64,000 nt of DNA, taken from positions 811,501 through 875,500 of the forward strand of contig NC_014370.1 in the NCBI RefSeq assembly GCF_000144405.1. Reading direction: 5' to 3'. The DNA is from Prevotella melaninogenica ATCC 25845. GTDB lineage: Bacteria; Bacteroidota; Bacteroidia; Bacteroidales; Bacteroidaceae. The translations under genes were made by a program, and so were the position numbers. A model generated the notes under the pieces. It was not told the origin of the DNA, did no database searches, and worked only from the letters and a program-made list of their open reading frames with translations. Position 1 is the first letter of the stretch. Each line of letters begins with the position of its first letter. This document shows positions 17,906 to 24,716 of the stretch, piece by piece.

Positions 17906-17937
17906 TTTGTGTTACACATATAAATAATGTAATTTTG
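17906..17937 (+). promoter_or_regulatory. Promoter of the HAD phosphatase gene
   Basis: TTTG (17906-17909) and TAATTTTG (17930-17937) are separated by 20 bases. The start codon follows 20 bases later. Confidence 0.65.
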
Positions 17938-17957
17938 CAGGTGGAAACAATAAAGTT

Positions 17958-18647
17958 ATGAAAGATATATCATTAATAGCCTTTGATGCAGATGATACTC
18001 TGTGGGAGTGTCAAACTTATTTTGAGGCGGTAGAGAAAGAGTATTGTGAGCTATTAAAGTCATACGCCTCAGCCGATGAAATTTCTAAAGCTCTTTTTGC
18101 TGTTGAAACAGCAAATATGCCACTTTTAGGTTATGGGAGTAAGGCTTTCTTATTATCTTTATTGGAGAATGCGATAGAGGTAAGTGGGGGAAGGTTAAAA
18201 GCAGATGAGGTTGAGAAGATTATAAAATTAGGTAAAGAACTTCTCCAATTACCAGGCAAGCCAATGGATGGAGTTGAAGAAACTTTGAAGGTTTTACGTG
18301 AGAGAGGAGAATACCATTTAGTTGTCTTTACAAAAGGTGAACTGCTTGATCAAGAAAATAAGTTTCATCGTTCAGGCTTAAAGCCATATTTTGATGATAT
18401 TATAGTTGTCTCAGATAAGACAGAGGCATCTTATTACCAATTGTGTGAGAGGTTTTCTATTAATGTTGAGCAGTTATTGATGGTGGGTAATTCTTTTCGT
18501 TCGGATATAGAACCCGTATTAAAACTTGGTGGTTGGGCGGCTCATATTCCTTTTCATACAACATGGCAGCATGAAGTTGTAGAGGAGTATGAACACCCTC
18601 ATTTGTTAAAGTTGGAGTATTTTACACAGTTGAAGCAAGTCTTGTAA
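17958..18647 (+). CDS. HAD-superfamily hydrolase (phosphatase, YjjG-like)
   Basis: 229 residues. HAD motif I is FDADDTLW, motif II is VFTKGE, the motif III lysine lies near VVSDKTEASYYQ, and motif IV is VGNSFRSDIEP. The helical cap sits between residues 15 and 90. Members dephosphorylate nucleotides or small sugar phosphates; substrate is not predictable here. A good promoter lies 20 bases upstream and the gene appears monocistronic. The only near neighbour on the same strand is the tiny Cys-rich gene 125 bases away. Confidence 0.88.
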   Translation: MKDISLIAFDADDTLWECQTYFEAVEKEYCELLKSYASADEISKALFAVETANMPLLGYGSKAFLLSLLENAIEVSGGRLKADEVEKIIKLGKELLQLPGKPMDGVEETLKVLRERGEYHLVVFTKGELLDQENKFHRSGLKPYFDDIIVVSDKTEASYYQLCERFSINVEQLLMVGNSFRSDIEPVLKLGGWAAHIPFHTTWQHEVVEEYEHPHLLKLEYFTQLKQVL

Positions 18648-18772
18648 ACTTGTTTTGCTTTTACTTGCTGAAACTTTTGTAATTATTTCATTATATATCG
18701 AATATTTTGTGTAAGTTTGCAAATCGATTATTATAAGGAGATAAAATACTTTTTAAACAAATAGTAAGTTAG

Positions 18773-18973
18773 ATGTTAGCACCACAAATAGAATATTCAG
18801 ACCGAGAAGAGCGAATTGAGTTTATTCAAGAACGTTTCCATTGTAAAGCACCTTCGTGTGGCGGTTGTGGCTCATGTAATCTTCCTGATGGTGTACCAGC
18901 AGCAGAATATTTTGCAGATTACATTGATGGTAAGGTCGAATTTGTCAAACTCGCCGCGAAGATTTGGGAGTAG
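18773..18973 (+). CDS. Small cysteine-rich conserved protein
   Basis: 66 residues with four clustered cysteines, CKAPSCGGCGSC (spacing C-x4-C-x2-C-x2-C), followed by NLPDGVPAAEYFADYIDG. The cluster could bind zinc or an iron-sulfur centre. There is no membrane segment. A TAAGTTTG promoter -7 box lies upstream near 18713, and the sequence AAGGAG occurs about 35 bases before the ATG. I do not know a named family, but the composition and promoter make it a likely real gene. Confidence 0.65.
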   Translation: MLAPQIEYSDREERIEFIQERFHCKAPSCGGCGSCNLPDGVPAAEYFADYIDGKVEFVKLAAKIWE

Positions 18974-19108
18974 GGGGGCTTTCTCCTGCTTGACAATGTA
19001 ATTCCAAGATAAAATATAGTCCTGATAATTTAGGGTTTCTGTGGGACGTCTTATTTTTTTAGATCTTCCAATTAGGTTATCAGAAACTTTTCTGATGCCA
19101 TATAATGC

Positions 19109-19136
19109 AAAAAAGGTATGCCTCACGACATACCTT
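19109..19136 (-). terminator. Terminator of the SRP RNA-tRNA-Thr unit
   Basis: AAGGTATG (19113-19120) pairs with CATACCTT (19129-19136) over an 8-nt loop. On the minus strand the stem runs into TTTTTT (19114-19109). Confidence 0.85.
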
Positions 19137-19167
19137 CTTCTGTGTTCTTAGTCATTCTATTAATTTG

Positions 19168-19241
19168 AGCCTCTTGTCGGATTCGAACCAACGACCCCGA
19201 GATTACAAATCACGTGCTCTGGCCAACTGAGCTAAAGAGGC
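19168..19241 (-). tRNA. tRNA-Thr (anticodon TGT)
   Basis: On the minus strand a full cloverleaf of 74 nt can be folded: acceptor GCCTCTT/AAGAGGC, D-stem GCTC/GAGC, anticodon loop TTTGTAA (U33, anticodon TGT), T-stem GTTGG/CCGAC with loop TTCGAAT. The anticodon stem CGTGA/TCTCG has one T-T mismatch. CCA is not encoded (discriminator T, then CAA). Its 5' end touches the SRP RNA. Confidence 0.93.
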
Positions 19242-19244
19242 GGG

Positions 19245-19345
19245 GTGGACAAGCGATTCCTATCGCACCGCTACAACCTTCTGCCCTTGCTACGTTCCCG
19301 TCCTGGGGGGTTCAAAGGGAGCTGGTCGTAAGAGACTTGCCCGTC
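19245..19345 (-). ncRNA. ffs: Signal recognition particle RNA (small bacterial 4.5S type)
   Basis: The minus strand carries the conserved SRP core (CAGGACGGGAACGTAGCAA), and flanking strands pair along the expected rod: GGGCAAG at 19342 with CTTGTCC at 19247. It binds Ffh and FtsY to target membrane proteins. The transcript probably begins near 19370, driven by the promoter at 19377-19408, and continues straight into the tRNA-Thr, so the 3' end must be made by processing, perhaps by RNase P at the tRNA 5' end. Confidence 0.9.
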
Positions 19346-19376
19346 TTCTACTTTACCATTGCTGTTAAAGCGGGTG

Positions 19377-19408
19377 CAAAGATACATAAATTATTTATTT
19401 CTGGCAAA
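19377..19408 (-). promoter_or_regulatory. Promoter of SRP RNA and tRNA-Thr
   Basis: On the minus strand TTTG (19408-19405) and TATCTTTG (19384-19377) are separated by 20 bases, an excellent match to the Bacteroidetes consensus. Initiation is expected near 19370. Confidence 0.8.
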
Positions 19409-19500
19409 GAGAAATCAAAACTTTTTCTGTTTTTAACAAAAAAACATAAATTTGGCAGTGTACTACATTATTTATAATAAATATTCCGTACTTTTGTATC

Positions 19501-20040
19501 ATGATTTATGAAGATTTTAAACAGCTGACAGCTTATACTCGTTATGATGGTATTTATCTTGCTATCATTTGGGCAGCAAGTTTCGCATGCTTGTTGGGTA
19601 TAACCATTCTGCCGGTTTTGGCACAATTTAGTTTTTTACTCTCTATTTCAACTCCTTTCTTTGTTGCTTATCGATTGAAGATTTTTCGTGAGGAGGGACG
19701 TAATGGAGTTATATCTTTTCGTCGTAGTCTTTTTTATTGTGTACGTGTTTTCTTTAATGCTGCAATTATCTTTAGCTTGCTGCAATGGCTTTATATGCAC
19801 TATCTTGATAATGGGAAATTACTCATGATGGTTACTAATCTCTATTCCAGTAATGAGGGGAAAAGCACTCTCGCAGCTATAGGTGTTCCATATGACCAGT
19901 TTATTACAGCGTTGCCAGAGGCTTTTCAACCCTACTCGTTAGCCTCAAGCACTTTTGTTACTGCCGTAATGTTAGGTGGCTTATGCTCTCTATTTATTGC
20001 AGCTATTATGTCTAAGAAAGGCAAGAGACAGATATCTTAA
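19501..20040 (+). CDS. DUF4199 membrane protein
   Basis: 179 residues with about four hydrophobic segments (IYLAIIWAASFACLLGITIL, FSFLLSISTPFFVAYRL, VFFNAAIIFSLLQWLYM, and FVTAVMLGGLCSLFIAAIM). The pattern fits DUF4199, a Bacteroidetes family of unknown function that is often found just before a family 2 glycosyltransferase, as here. A TACTTTTG -7-like box ends only 3 bases before the ATG and no downstream ATG is in frame until the middle of the protein, so the message may be nearly leaderless. Confidence 0.8.
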   Translation: MIYEDFKQLTAYTRYDGIYLAIIWAASFACLLGITILPVLAQFSFLLSISTPFFVAYRLKIFREEGRNGVISFRRSLFYCVRVFFNAAIIFSLLQWLYMHYLDNGKLLMMVTNLYSSNEGKSTLAAIGVPYDQFITALPEAFQPYSLASSTFVTAVMLGGLCSLFIAAIMSKKGKRQIS

Positions 20041-20092
20041 ATTTAAACTTAATAAACTCCTCATTTCTAATAGAAAACTCCTAATACAGAAT

Positions 20093-21046
20093 ATGGATAT
20101 ATCAGTAATTATTCCTCTTTACAATGAGGAAGAAAGTTTACCAGAATTACACGCGTGGATTCAGCGCGTGATGAACGCTAATGGCTTCACGTATGAAATA
20201 ATATTTATCAATGACGGCTCTAAAGATAGGAGCTGGGATGTCATTGAGGATTTACATCATAAAGATGAGGAACATGTTCATGCGATAAAGTTCCGTCGTA
20301 ACTATGGTAAGAGTCCTGCGCTCTACTGTGGCTTTAATGCTGCTCAAGGTGATGTTGTTATTACGATGGATGCTGACTTGCAGGATTCTCCTGACGAGAT
20401 ACCAGAACTTTATCGTATGATAATGGAGGAGAAGTACGACCTTGTCAGTGGTTATAAGCAGAAACGTTATGACCCATTGACAAAGACTATACCAACAAAA
20501 CTTTTCAATGCCACGGCACGTAAGATTAGTGGTGTACATAATTTGCATGACTTTAATTGCGGCTTGAAAGCCTATCGCCGTGATGTTGTGAAGAATATTG
20601 AAGTATATGGTGAGATGCACCGTTATATCCCTTATCTTGCAAAAGAAGCAGGCTTCGTACGTATAGGTGAGAAGGTTGTACAACATCAAGCACGTAAGTA
20701 TGGTAAATCAAAGTTTGGAATTAATCGTTTCTTCAATGGTTATCTTGACCTATTGACACTCTGGTTTCTCACCAACTTTGGTAAGAAGCCAATGCATGTC
20801 TTTGGTTTGATGGGCTCGTTTATGTTCTTCATTGGCTTTATAGCATTCCTTTGGCTGATTGTAGAAAAGGTTATTATGCTTGTTAATGGTGTATATGGCG
20901 ACCTACTTTCTGATCATGCATCCTTCTTTATCGCTCTTGTTGCGATGGTATTGGGTACACAGCTTTTCCTTGCTGGCTTTATTGGCGACCTTATCAGTCG
21001 CAGTAATCCACGCAGAAATGACTATCAGATAGAGAAAGAAATGTAA
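20093..21046 (+). CDS. Family 2 glycosyltransferase (DPM1/GtrB-like)
   Basis: About 317 residues from ATG 20093 (MDISVIIPLYNEEE); the longer frame has no similarity to the family before this point. The GT-A fold motifs are NDGSKDRS (nucleotide sugar binding) and DADLQDSPDE (metal-binding DXD type). Two hydrophobic helices at the C-terminus (MHVFGLMGSFMFFIGFIAFL and ASFFIALVAMVLGTQLFLAGFI) anchor it in the inner membrane. Such enzymes transfer a hexose to undecaprenyl phosphate for later use outside the cytoplasm. It probably lies in one transcript with the DUF4199 gene (52-base gap). The sugar donor is unknown. Confidence 0.9.
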   Translation: MDISVIIPLYNEEESLPELHAWIQRVMNANGFTYEIIFINDGSKDRSWDVIEDLHHKDEEHVHAIKFRRNYGKSPALYCGFNAAQGDVVITMDADLQDSPDEIPELYRMIMEEKYDLVSGYKQKRYDPLTKTIPTKLFNATARKISGVHNLHDFNCGLKAYRRDVVKNIEVYGEMHRYIPYLAKEAGFVRIGEKVVQHQARKYGKSKFGINRFFNGYLDLLTLWFLTNFGKKPMHVFGLMGSFMFFIGFIAFLWLIVEKVIMLVNGVYGDLLSDHASFFIALVAMVLGTQLFLAGFIGDLISRSNPRRNDYQIEKEM

Positions 21047-21188
21047 GAGAAATCCCTCTTTCTGTAGTTTTTGATAGATGATTACAGCAACAGTCTCTTT
21101 TTATATGCCATACTTAATGGAGAGCTGTGAGAATAAGTTTGAAAACTCTTATCAACTGATGTTACTTATTTATATAATTCAATAGGAA

Positions 21189-21692
21189 ATGAACTATAGC
21201 AAGATTAAACATATAGTAAGTAAAACTCTCTTGATTACTCTTCTCTTTGGAGGAGTAATTTGGATGAGTTCTTGTTCTGACATTGATTGTCCTGTAACCA
21301 ATGGTGTATGGGCTAATTATGTTGTACAGGGCGATACTTTGCACGATACACTTACTATCTCGGCAATACGTCAGAACAAAACAGATACGATTTTGTTGAA
21401 TAAACAGGTTAACACGACAAAATTCAGTTTGCCCATGAGCTATAGTGGCGATAGTGACAAGTTACGCTTTGTGTTCACAAGTAAGGCAGGTGTAACAACA
21501 GTTGATACTGTTACAGTGTCAAAGACAAATATTAGTCATTTTGAGAGTGTTGACTGTTCGCCAGCATTCTTTCATACCCTTACTGCCGTATCAGCAAAGG
21601 GCACACGTGTGAGTCAGGTTGAAATCAGTAATCCTAATGTTGATTATGATGGTACGAAAGAACATATACTTATCACTTTTACTAATCCTTAA
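21189..21692 (+). CDS. DUF6452-type lipoprotein
   Basis: 167 residues. A signal sequence ends in a lipobox-like WMSSC, so the mature protein should be lipid-anchored at Cys29 or close to it. The rest is beta-rich with many Thr/Val strands. It fits my recollection of the DUF6452 family, which occurs beside DUF6048 in Bacteroidales. It overlaps the next gene by about 44 bases, suggesting joint expression. Function is unknown; an envelope location is the only safe inference. Confidence 0.72.
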   Translation: MNYSKIKHIVSKTLLITLLFGGVIWMSSCSDIDCPVTNGVWANYVVQGDTLHDTLTISAIRQNKTDTILLNKQVNTTKFSLPMSYSGDSDKLRFVFTSKAGVTTVDTVTVSKTNISHFESVDCSPAFFHTLTAVSAKGTRVSQVEISNPNVDYDGTKEHILITFTNP

Positions 21693-22338
21693 TGCATTAT
21701 TCCTGTTGTGCCCAACTACAGCTAATGCACAACGCCGGTCATTCTTGCCAAAGGTAAAGGAGGATAGCATTCCTTTCTTTAGGGGGGCAGCAGTGGGTGT
21801 AGATCTTGTTGGACCTGCTATGCGTTGGCTTGCATCATACGGTCAGTATGAAGCTTTGCTACGAGTAAATCTCAAGGATAGATATTTTCCTATAGTTGAA
21901 GTTGGTGTGGGACAGGCTGATAAAGCCGATGAAACAACAGGAACGAACTTTAAGACGAGTGCACCTTATGGACGAGTGGGCTGCGACTTTAATATGCTTA
22001 AGAATAAGCATGACGATTATCGCTTCATGGTGGGTGGTAGAGTAGGCTACACTTCGTTTAAGTATGATGTTCTTAGTCCAGGACTTGCTGACCCTATTTG
22101 GGGAACACAATCCTCTTATGGTGCTCTTGGTAATAAGGGAAGTCAACTTTGGGCAGAACTCGTTGGTAGTGTTGATGCAAAGATTTTAGGCCCTATTCGT
22201 ATGGGTTGGAGTGTTCGTTATAAACTCCGTGTAGCTCATAAGATGGGAGAAATAGGTGAAGCTTGGTATGTTCCTGGTTATGGTTGTGGTGGGTCATCAC
22301 AGCTTGGTGCCACCTTTAATGTACTTTTTGAACTATAA
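21649..22338 (+). CDS. DUF6048-type outer-membrane protein
   Basis: About 229 residues from ATG 21649 (MVRKNIYLSLLLILNALFLL), which starts a good signal peptide ending at ANAQ. Earlier in-frame ATGs would bury it. The mature part alternates short beta strands with aromatic residues at the ends (AAVGVDLVGPAMRWLASYGQYEALLRVNLKDRYFPIVEVGVG) and ends in a strand with a hydrophobic final residue (ATFNVLFEL), as in small outer-membrane barrels. The start lies inside the 3' end of the DUF6452 gene. Confidence 0.72.
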   Translation: MVRKNIYLSLLLILNALFLLCPTTANAQRRSFLPKVKEDSIPFFRGAAVGVDLVGPAMRWLASYGQYEALLRVNLKDRYFPIVEVGVGQADKADETTGTNFKTSAPYGRVGCDFNMLKNKHDDYRFMVGGRVGYTSFKYDVLSPGLADPIWGTQSSYGALGNKGSQLWAELVGSVDAKILGPIRMGWSVRYKLRVAHKMGEIGEAWYVPGYGCGGSSQLGATFNVLFEL

Positions 22339-22488
22339 TGAGATAGTTATTTAGAAGTTAGAGAGAACTTGTTGTTAGTTTCTCTAATAGTTTTTACTAA
22401 TGGACGTACTGCTTGTGCGTCCTAACTGTAAAAGTTATTCCCTTCTAAGTCTAACTTTCTCTTAACTCTTAATAAATAAAAACATTAT

Positions 22489-23505
22489 ATGAATAAGAAA
22501 AAACTATATTGGCAAATTCCTTTTCTTCTTGTGTTGATAATTGGTTCAATAGCTATTGTTCGTTGTCAGCGTTCAATGCCATATCAGCATAACAAGGGAT
22601 TTATCTTTGGTACAGTTTATAATATTACCTATCAAAGCAATGAAGATCTTCAGCCGCAGATAGAAGCAGAATTGAAGAAGGTAAATCAGACCTTCTCTAC
22701 TTTTGAAGCTAATTCGTTGATATCACAGATTAATCAAAACAAACCAGTGAAGGTGAATGAAATGTTTCGTGAAGTGTTTACACTCGCTGAGTCTATTTCT
22801 AAAGAGACTGATGGCGCTTTTGATATCACAGTTGCTCCAATGGTAAATATGTGGGGCTTTGGTTTTAAGACTGGTCAGCATCCTTCTAAGCAGGCTATAG
22901 ATAGCTTGCATCAAGTTGTAGGATATCATAAGGTGAAGCTTGTTGGTAACACAATTCAGAAGACAGATAAGCGTGTTATGCTTGATTGTTCTGCAATTGC
23001 TAAGGGCTATGGCTCTGATATTGTTGCTCGTTTCTTACGTCGTAATGGTATTAAAAACTTTATGGTGGAGATTGGTGGTGAGATTGTTACGATGGGTAAT
23101 AGTGAACAGCGTCTGCCTTGGAAGATTGGTGTTACAAAGCCAACGGATGATAGCGTGAAGGTTAATCAAGAGATACAGACGGTATTGAATGTTACGGATA
23201 AGGCTATGGCAACGAGTGGTAACTACCGTAATTTCTATTATAAAGGTGGAAAGAAATATGCTCATACCATTGATCCAAAGACTGGATATCCTGTACAGCA
23301 TTCACTCCTTTCTGCAACTGTCTTAGCTAAAAACTGTGCTACAGCTGATGCTTATGCCACTTCGTTTATGGTGATGGGTATCGAGAAAGCACGTAAATTA
23401 CTCGAACGTCATCCAGAGTTGATGGCTTACTTCATCTATTCTGATGCGAAAGGTAATTTGCAAGTATGGTATAGCCCTTCAATGAAAGGAAAAGTTGTTA
23501 AATAA
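22489..23505 (+). CDS. apbE: FAD:protein FMN transferase (ApbE)
   Basis: 338 residues. Attaches FMN covalently to Thr of target flavoproteins such as the NqrB/NqrC and RnfG subunits, outside the inner membrane. An N-terminal hydrophobic segment (IPFLLVLIIGSIAIVRC) acts as a signal or anchor, with Cys27 as a possible lipid site. Family core elements are FGTVYNITY, LDCSAIAKGYGSDIVA, GGEIVTMG, and YAHTIDPKTGYPV near residue 265, followed by ATVLAKNCATADAYAT with the metal-binding region. It is followed by a strong terminator, so it is the last or only gene of its transcript. No nqr or rnf genes lie in the window. Confidence 0.93.
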   Translation: MNKKKLYWQIPFLLVLIIGSIAIVRCQRSMPYQHNKGFIFGTVYNITYQSNEDLQPQIEAELKKVNQTFSTFEANSLISQINQNKPVKVNEMFREVFTLAESISKETDGAFDITVAPMVNMWGFGFKTGQHPSKQAIDSLHQVVGYHKVKLVGNTIQKTDKRVMLDCSAIAKGYGSDIVARFLRRNGIKNFMVEIGGEIVTMGNSEQRLPWKIGVTKPTDDSVKVNQEIQTVLNVTDKAMATSGNYRNFYYKGGKKYAHTIDPKTGYPVQHSLLSATVLAKNCATADAYATSFMVMGIEKARKLLERHPELMAYFIYSDAKGNLQVWYSPSMKGKVVK

Positions 23506-23508
23506 AAG

Positions 23509-23551
23509 TATAGCCGCTTTCTCTCTTGAGAAGGCGGCTATATATGTTTTT
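23509..23551 (+). terminator. Strong intrinsic terminator after apbE
   Basis: TATAGCCGC (23509-23517) pairs with GCGGCTATA (23534-23542), and the stem continues inward to CTC/GAG around the loop TCTT, giving 15 pairs. TGTTTTTTATT follows. The hairpin overlaps the upstream part of the frame of the next gene, which argues against that gene's earliest start codons. Confidence 0.88.
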
Positions 23552-23558
23552 TATTACT

Positions 23559-24224
23559 ATGCTCCAACTCTACGATAAACTTCTCGAACTGCCACTTTTC
23601 ATCGGTATTAGTACGAATGAATTGTCAGATATCGTAGGACAAACAAAGTTTGGCTTTCATAAACTTATTGCAGACAAACCGCTTGTAAGCATGGATGATA
23701 AATGTACACAGCTATTCTTTCTAATGAATGGTACACTTCGTGTGATAAGTCATGCTGACAACCATCGTTATCGAATAGAGGAAGAATTGTCGGCACCAGC
23801 AGTTATTCAGCCCGAACACTTCTTCGGACTTATGCAACGCTATACAAAGGATTTTATAGCGCAGACAGATTGTAGTCTGCTTTCGTTGGATAAGTCAGAG
23901 GTGTTACGTCTACTTGATAATTATCTTATTTTCCGCCTTAATCTTCTCAATAGTATTTCTATGCAAGCACAGCGAATGAGTCATATCCCATGGAGGCAAC
24001 AGCCCAGTGACATACGCCAGCAGTTTGTTAATTTTTTACGTCTTCGCTGTCTTACACAAGCAGGTCGTAAAGTGTTAAGGATAACGATGGAAGACCTTGC
24101 TCAAGAGTTACATCAAAGTCGTCTTAATATCTCTCGTATGCTCAATGCTTTACAACGTGATGGGCTGTTAACAATGAGTAGGGGAATCATTACTATTCCG
24201 CAGTTGGAAACCTTAAGAGGATAG
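23559..24224 (+). CDS. Crp/Fnr-family transcription regulator
   Basis: About 221 residues from ATG 23559 (MLQLYDKLLELPLFIGIS). The earlier in-frame starts at 23526 and 23544 lie within the apbE terminator. An N-terminal cyclic-nucleotide-type beta roll (residues 10-120) is followed by a long helix and a winged-helix domain whose recognition region is LAQELHQSRLNISRMLNALQ. No cysteine cluster for an iron-sulfur sensor is present, so it is not an FNR-type oxygen sensor. The ligand is unknown. Confidence 0.88.
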   Translation: MLQLYDKLLELPLFIGISTNELSDIVGQTKFGFHKLIADKPLVSMDDKCTQLFFLMNGTLRVISHADNHRYRIEEELSAPAVIQPEHFFGLMQRYTKDFIAQTDCSLLSLDKSEVLRLLDNYLIFRLNLLNSISMQAQRMSHIPWRQQPSDIRQQFVNFLRLRCLTQAGRKVLRITMEDLAQELHQSRLNISRMLNALQRDGLLTMSRGIITIPQLETLRG

Positions 24225-24360
24225 ATGGTTTCTCTTATATTCTTTTACTAATATTTAATTTGATATTAGTACAATTCAGTTACTTTTTTCTATATTAATT
24301 AGTTATTAATTCCTTATTGTTTAAGTGTAACAATGAGTTTCTTTTACTCCCTTTTTTACA

Positions 24361-24435
24361 CGTGTTGATGATTAGCACATATGGTGCTGGGGCTTAGCAC
24401 CTCTCGTGCTGATGGTAAACACCAATCGTGTTGAG
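24361..24435. repeat. Clustered short palindromes (family 1, copy C)
   Basis: Contains TTAGCACATATGGTGCTG, TTAGCACCTCTCGTGCTG and AAACACCAATCGTGTTG in tandem. It lies in the 490-base gap between the Crp-type gene and the M3 peptidase gene. Confidence 0.7.
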
Positions 24436-24491
24436 CGTTAATCAGCTTATTATTTCTTAATGTTTTTCATCATCTTGTCGGCATCTTGTAT

Positions 24492-24539
24492 TGTCTTTGT
24501 AAATATGACGTAGCTCGCTATGCCTTCGTTACAAAGACA
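24492..24539. other. Intergenic hairpin with 11-bp perfect stem
   Basis: TGTCTTTGTAA (24492-24502) and TTACAAAGACA (24529-24539) are exact complements around a 26-base loop that itself contains GTAGCTCGCTAT. No T-run follows on either side, so it does not look like a terminator. The remainder of 24225-24716 is AT-rich without genes. Confidence 0.45.
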
Positions 24540-24716
24540 GACAAAAACAGAATCAGATTTGTTTCTAATGAGTCAATTTGGGTTTAAGTTGTAGAGACTT
24601 ATTACTCTACATGTAATATAGAAACAAAATTGCGTTAAATTCCACCTCTTTATGTAGTATATTTCCTTTTTTTGAGTTATCTTTGTAAATTAAATTAAGA
24701 GAAAGTAGAAAAAGAA

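Noticed and set aside
18974..19110. Minus-strand 84-codon frame overlapping the Cys-rich gene
   Set aside because: It crosses the tRNA terminator and has no protein-like features; the plus-strand gene explains the coding signal.
23526..23558. Earlier start codons for the Crp-type regulator
   Set aside because: They lie in the stem and T-run of the apbE terminator, and the family N-terminus begins at 23559.
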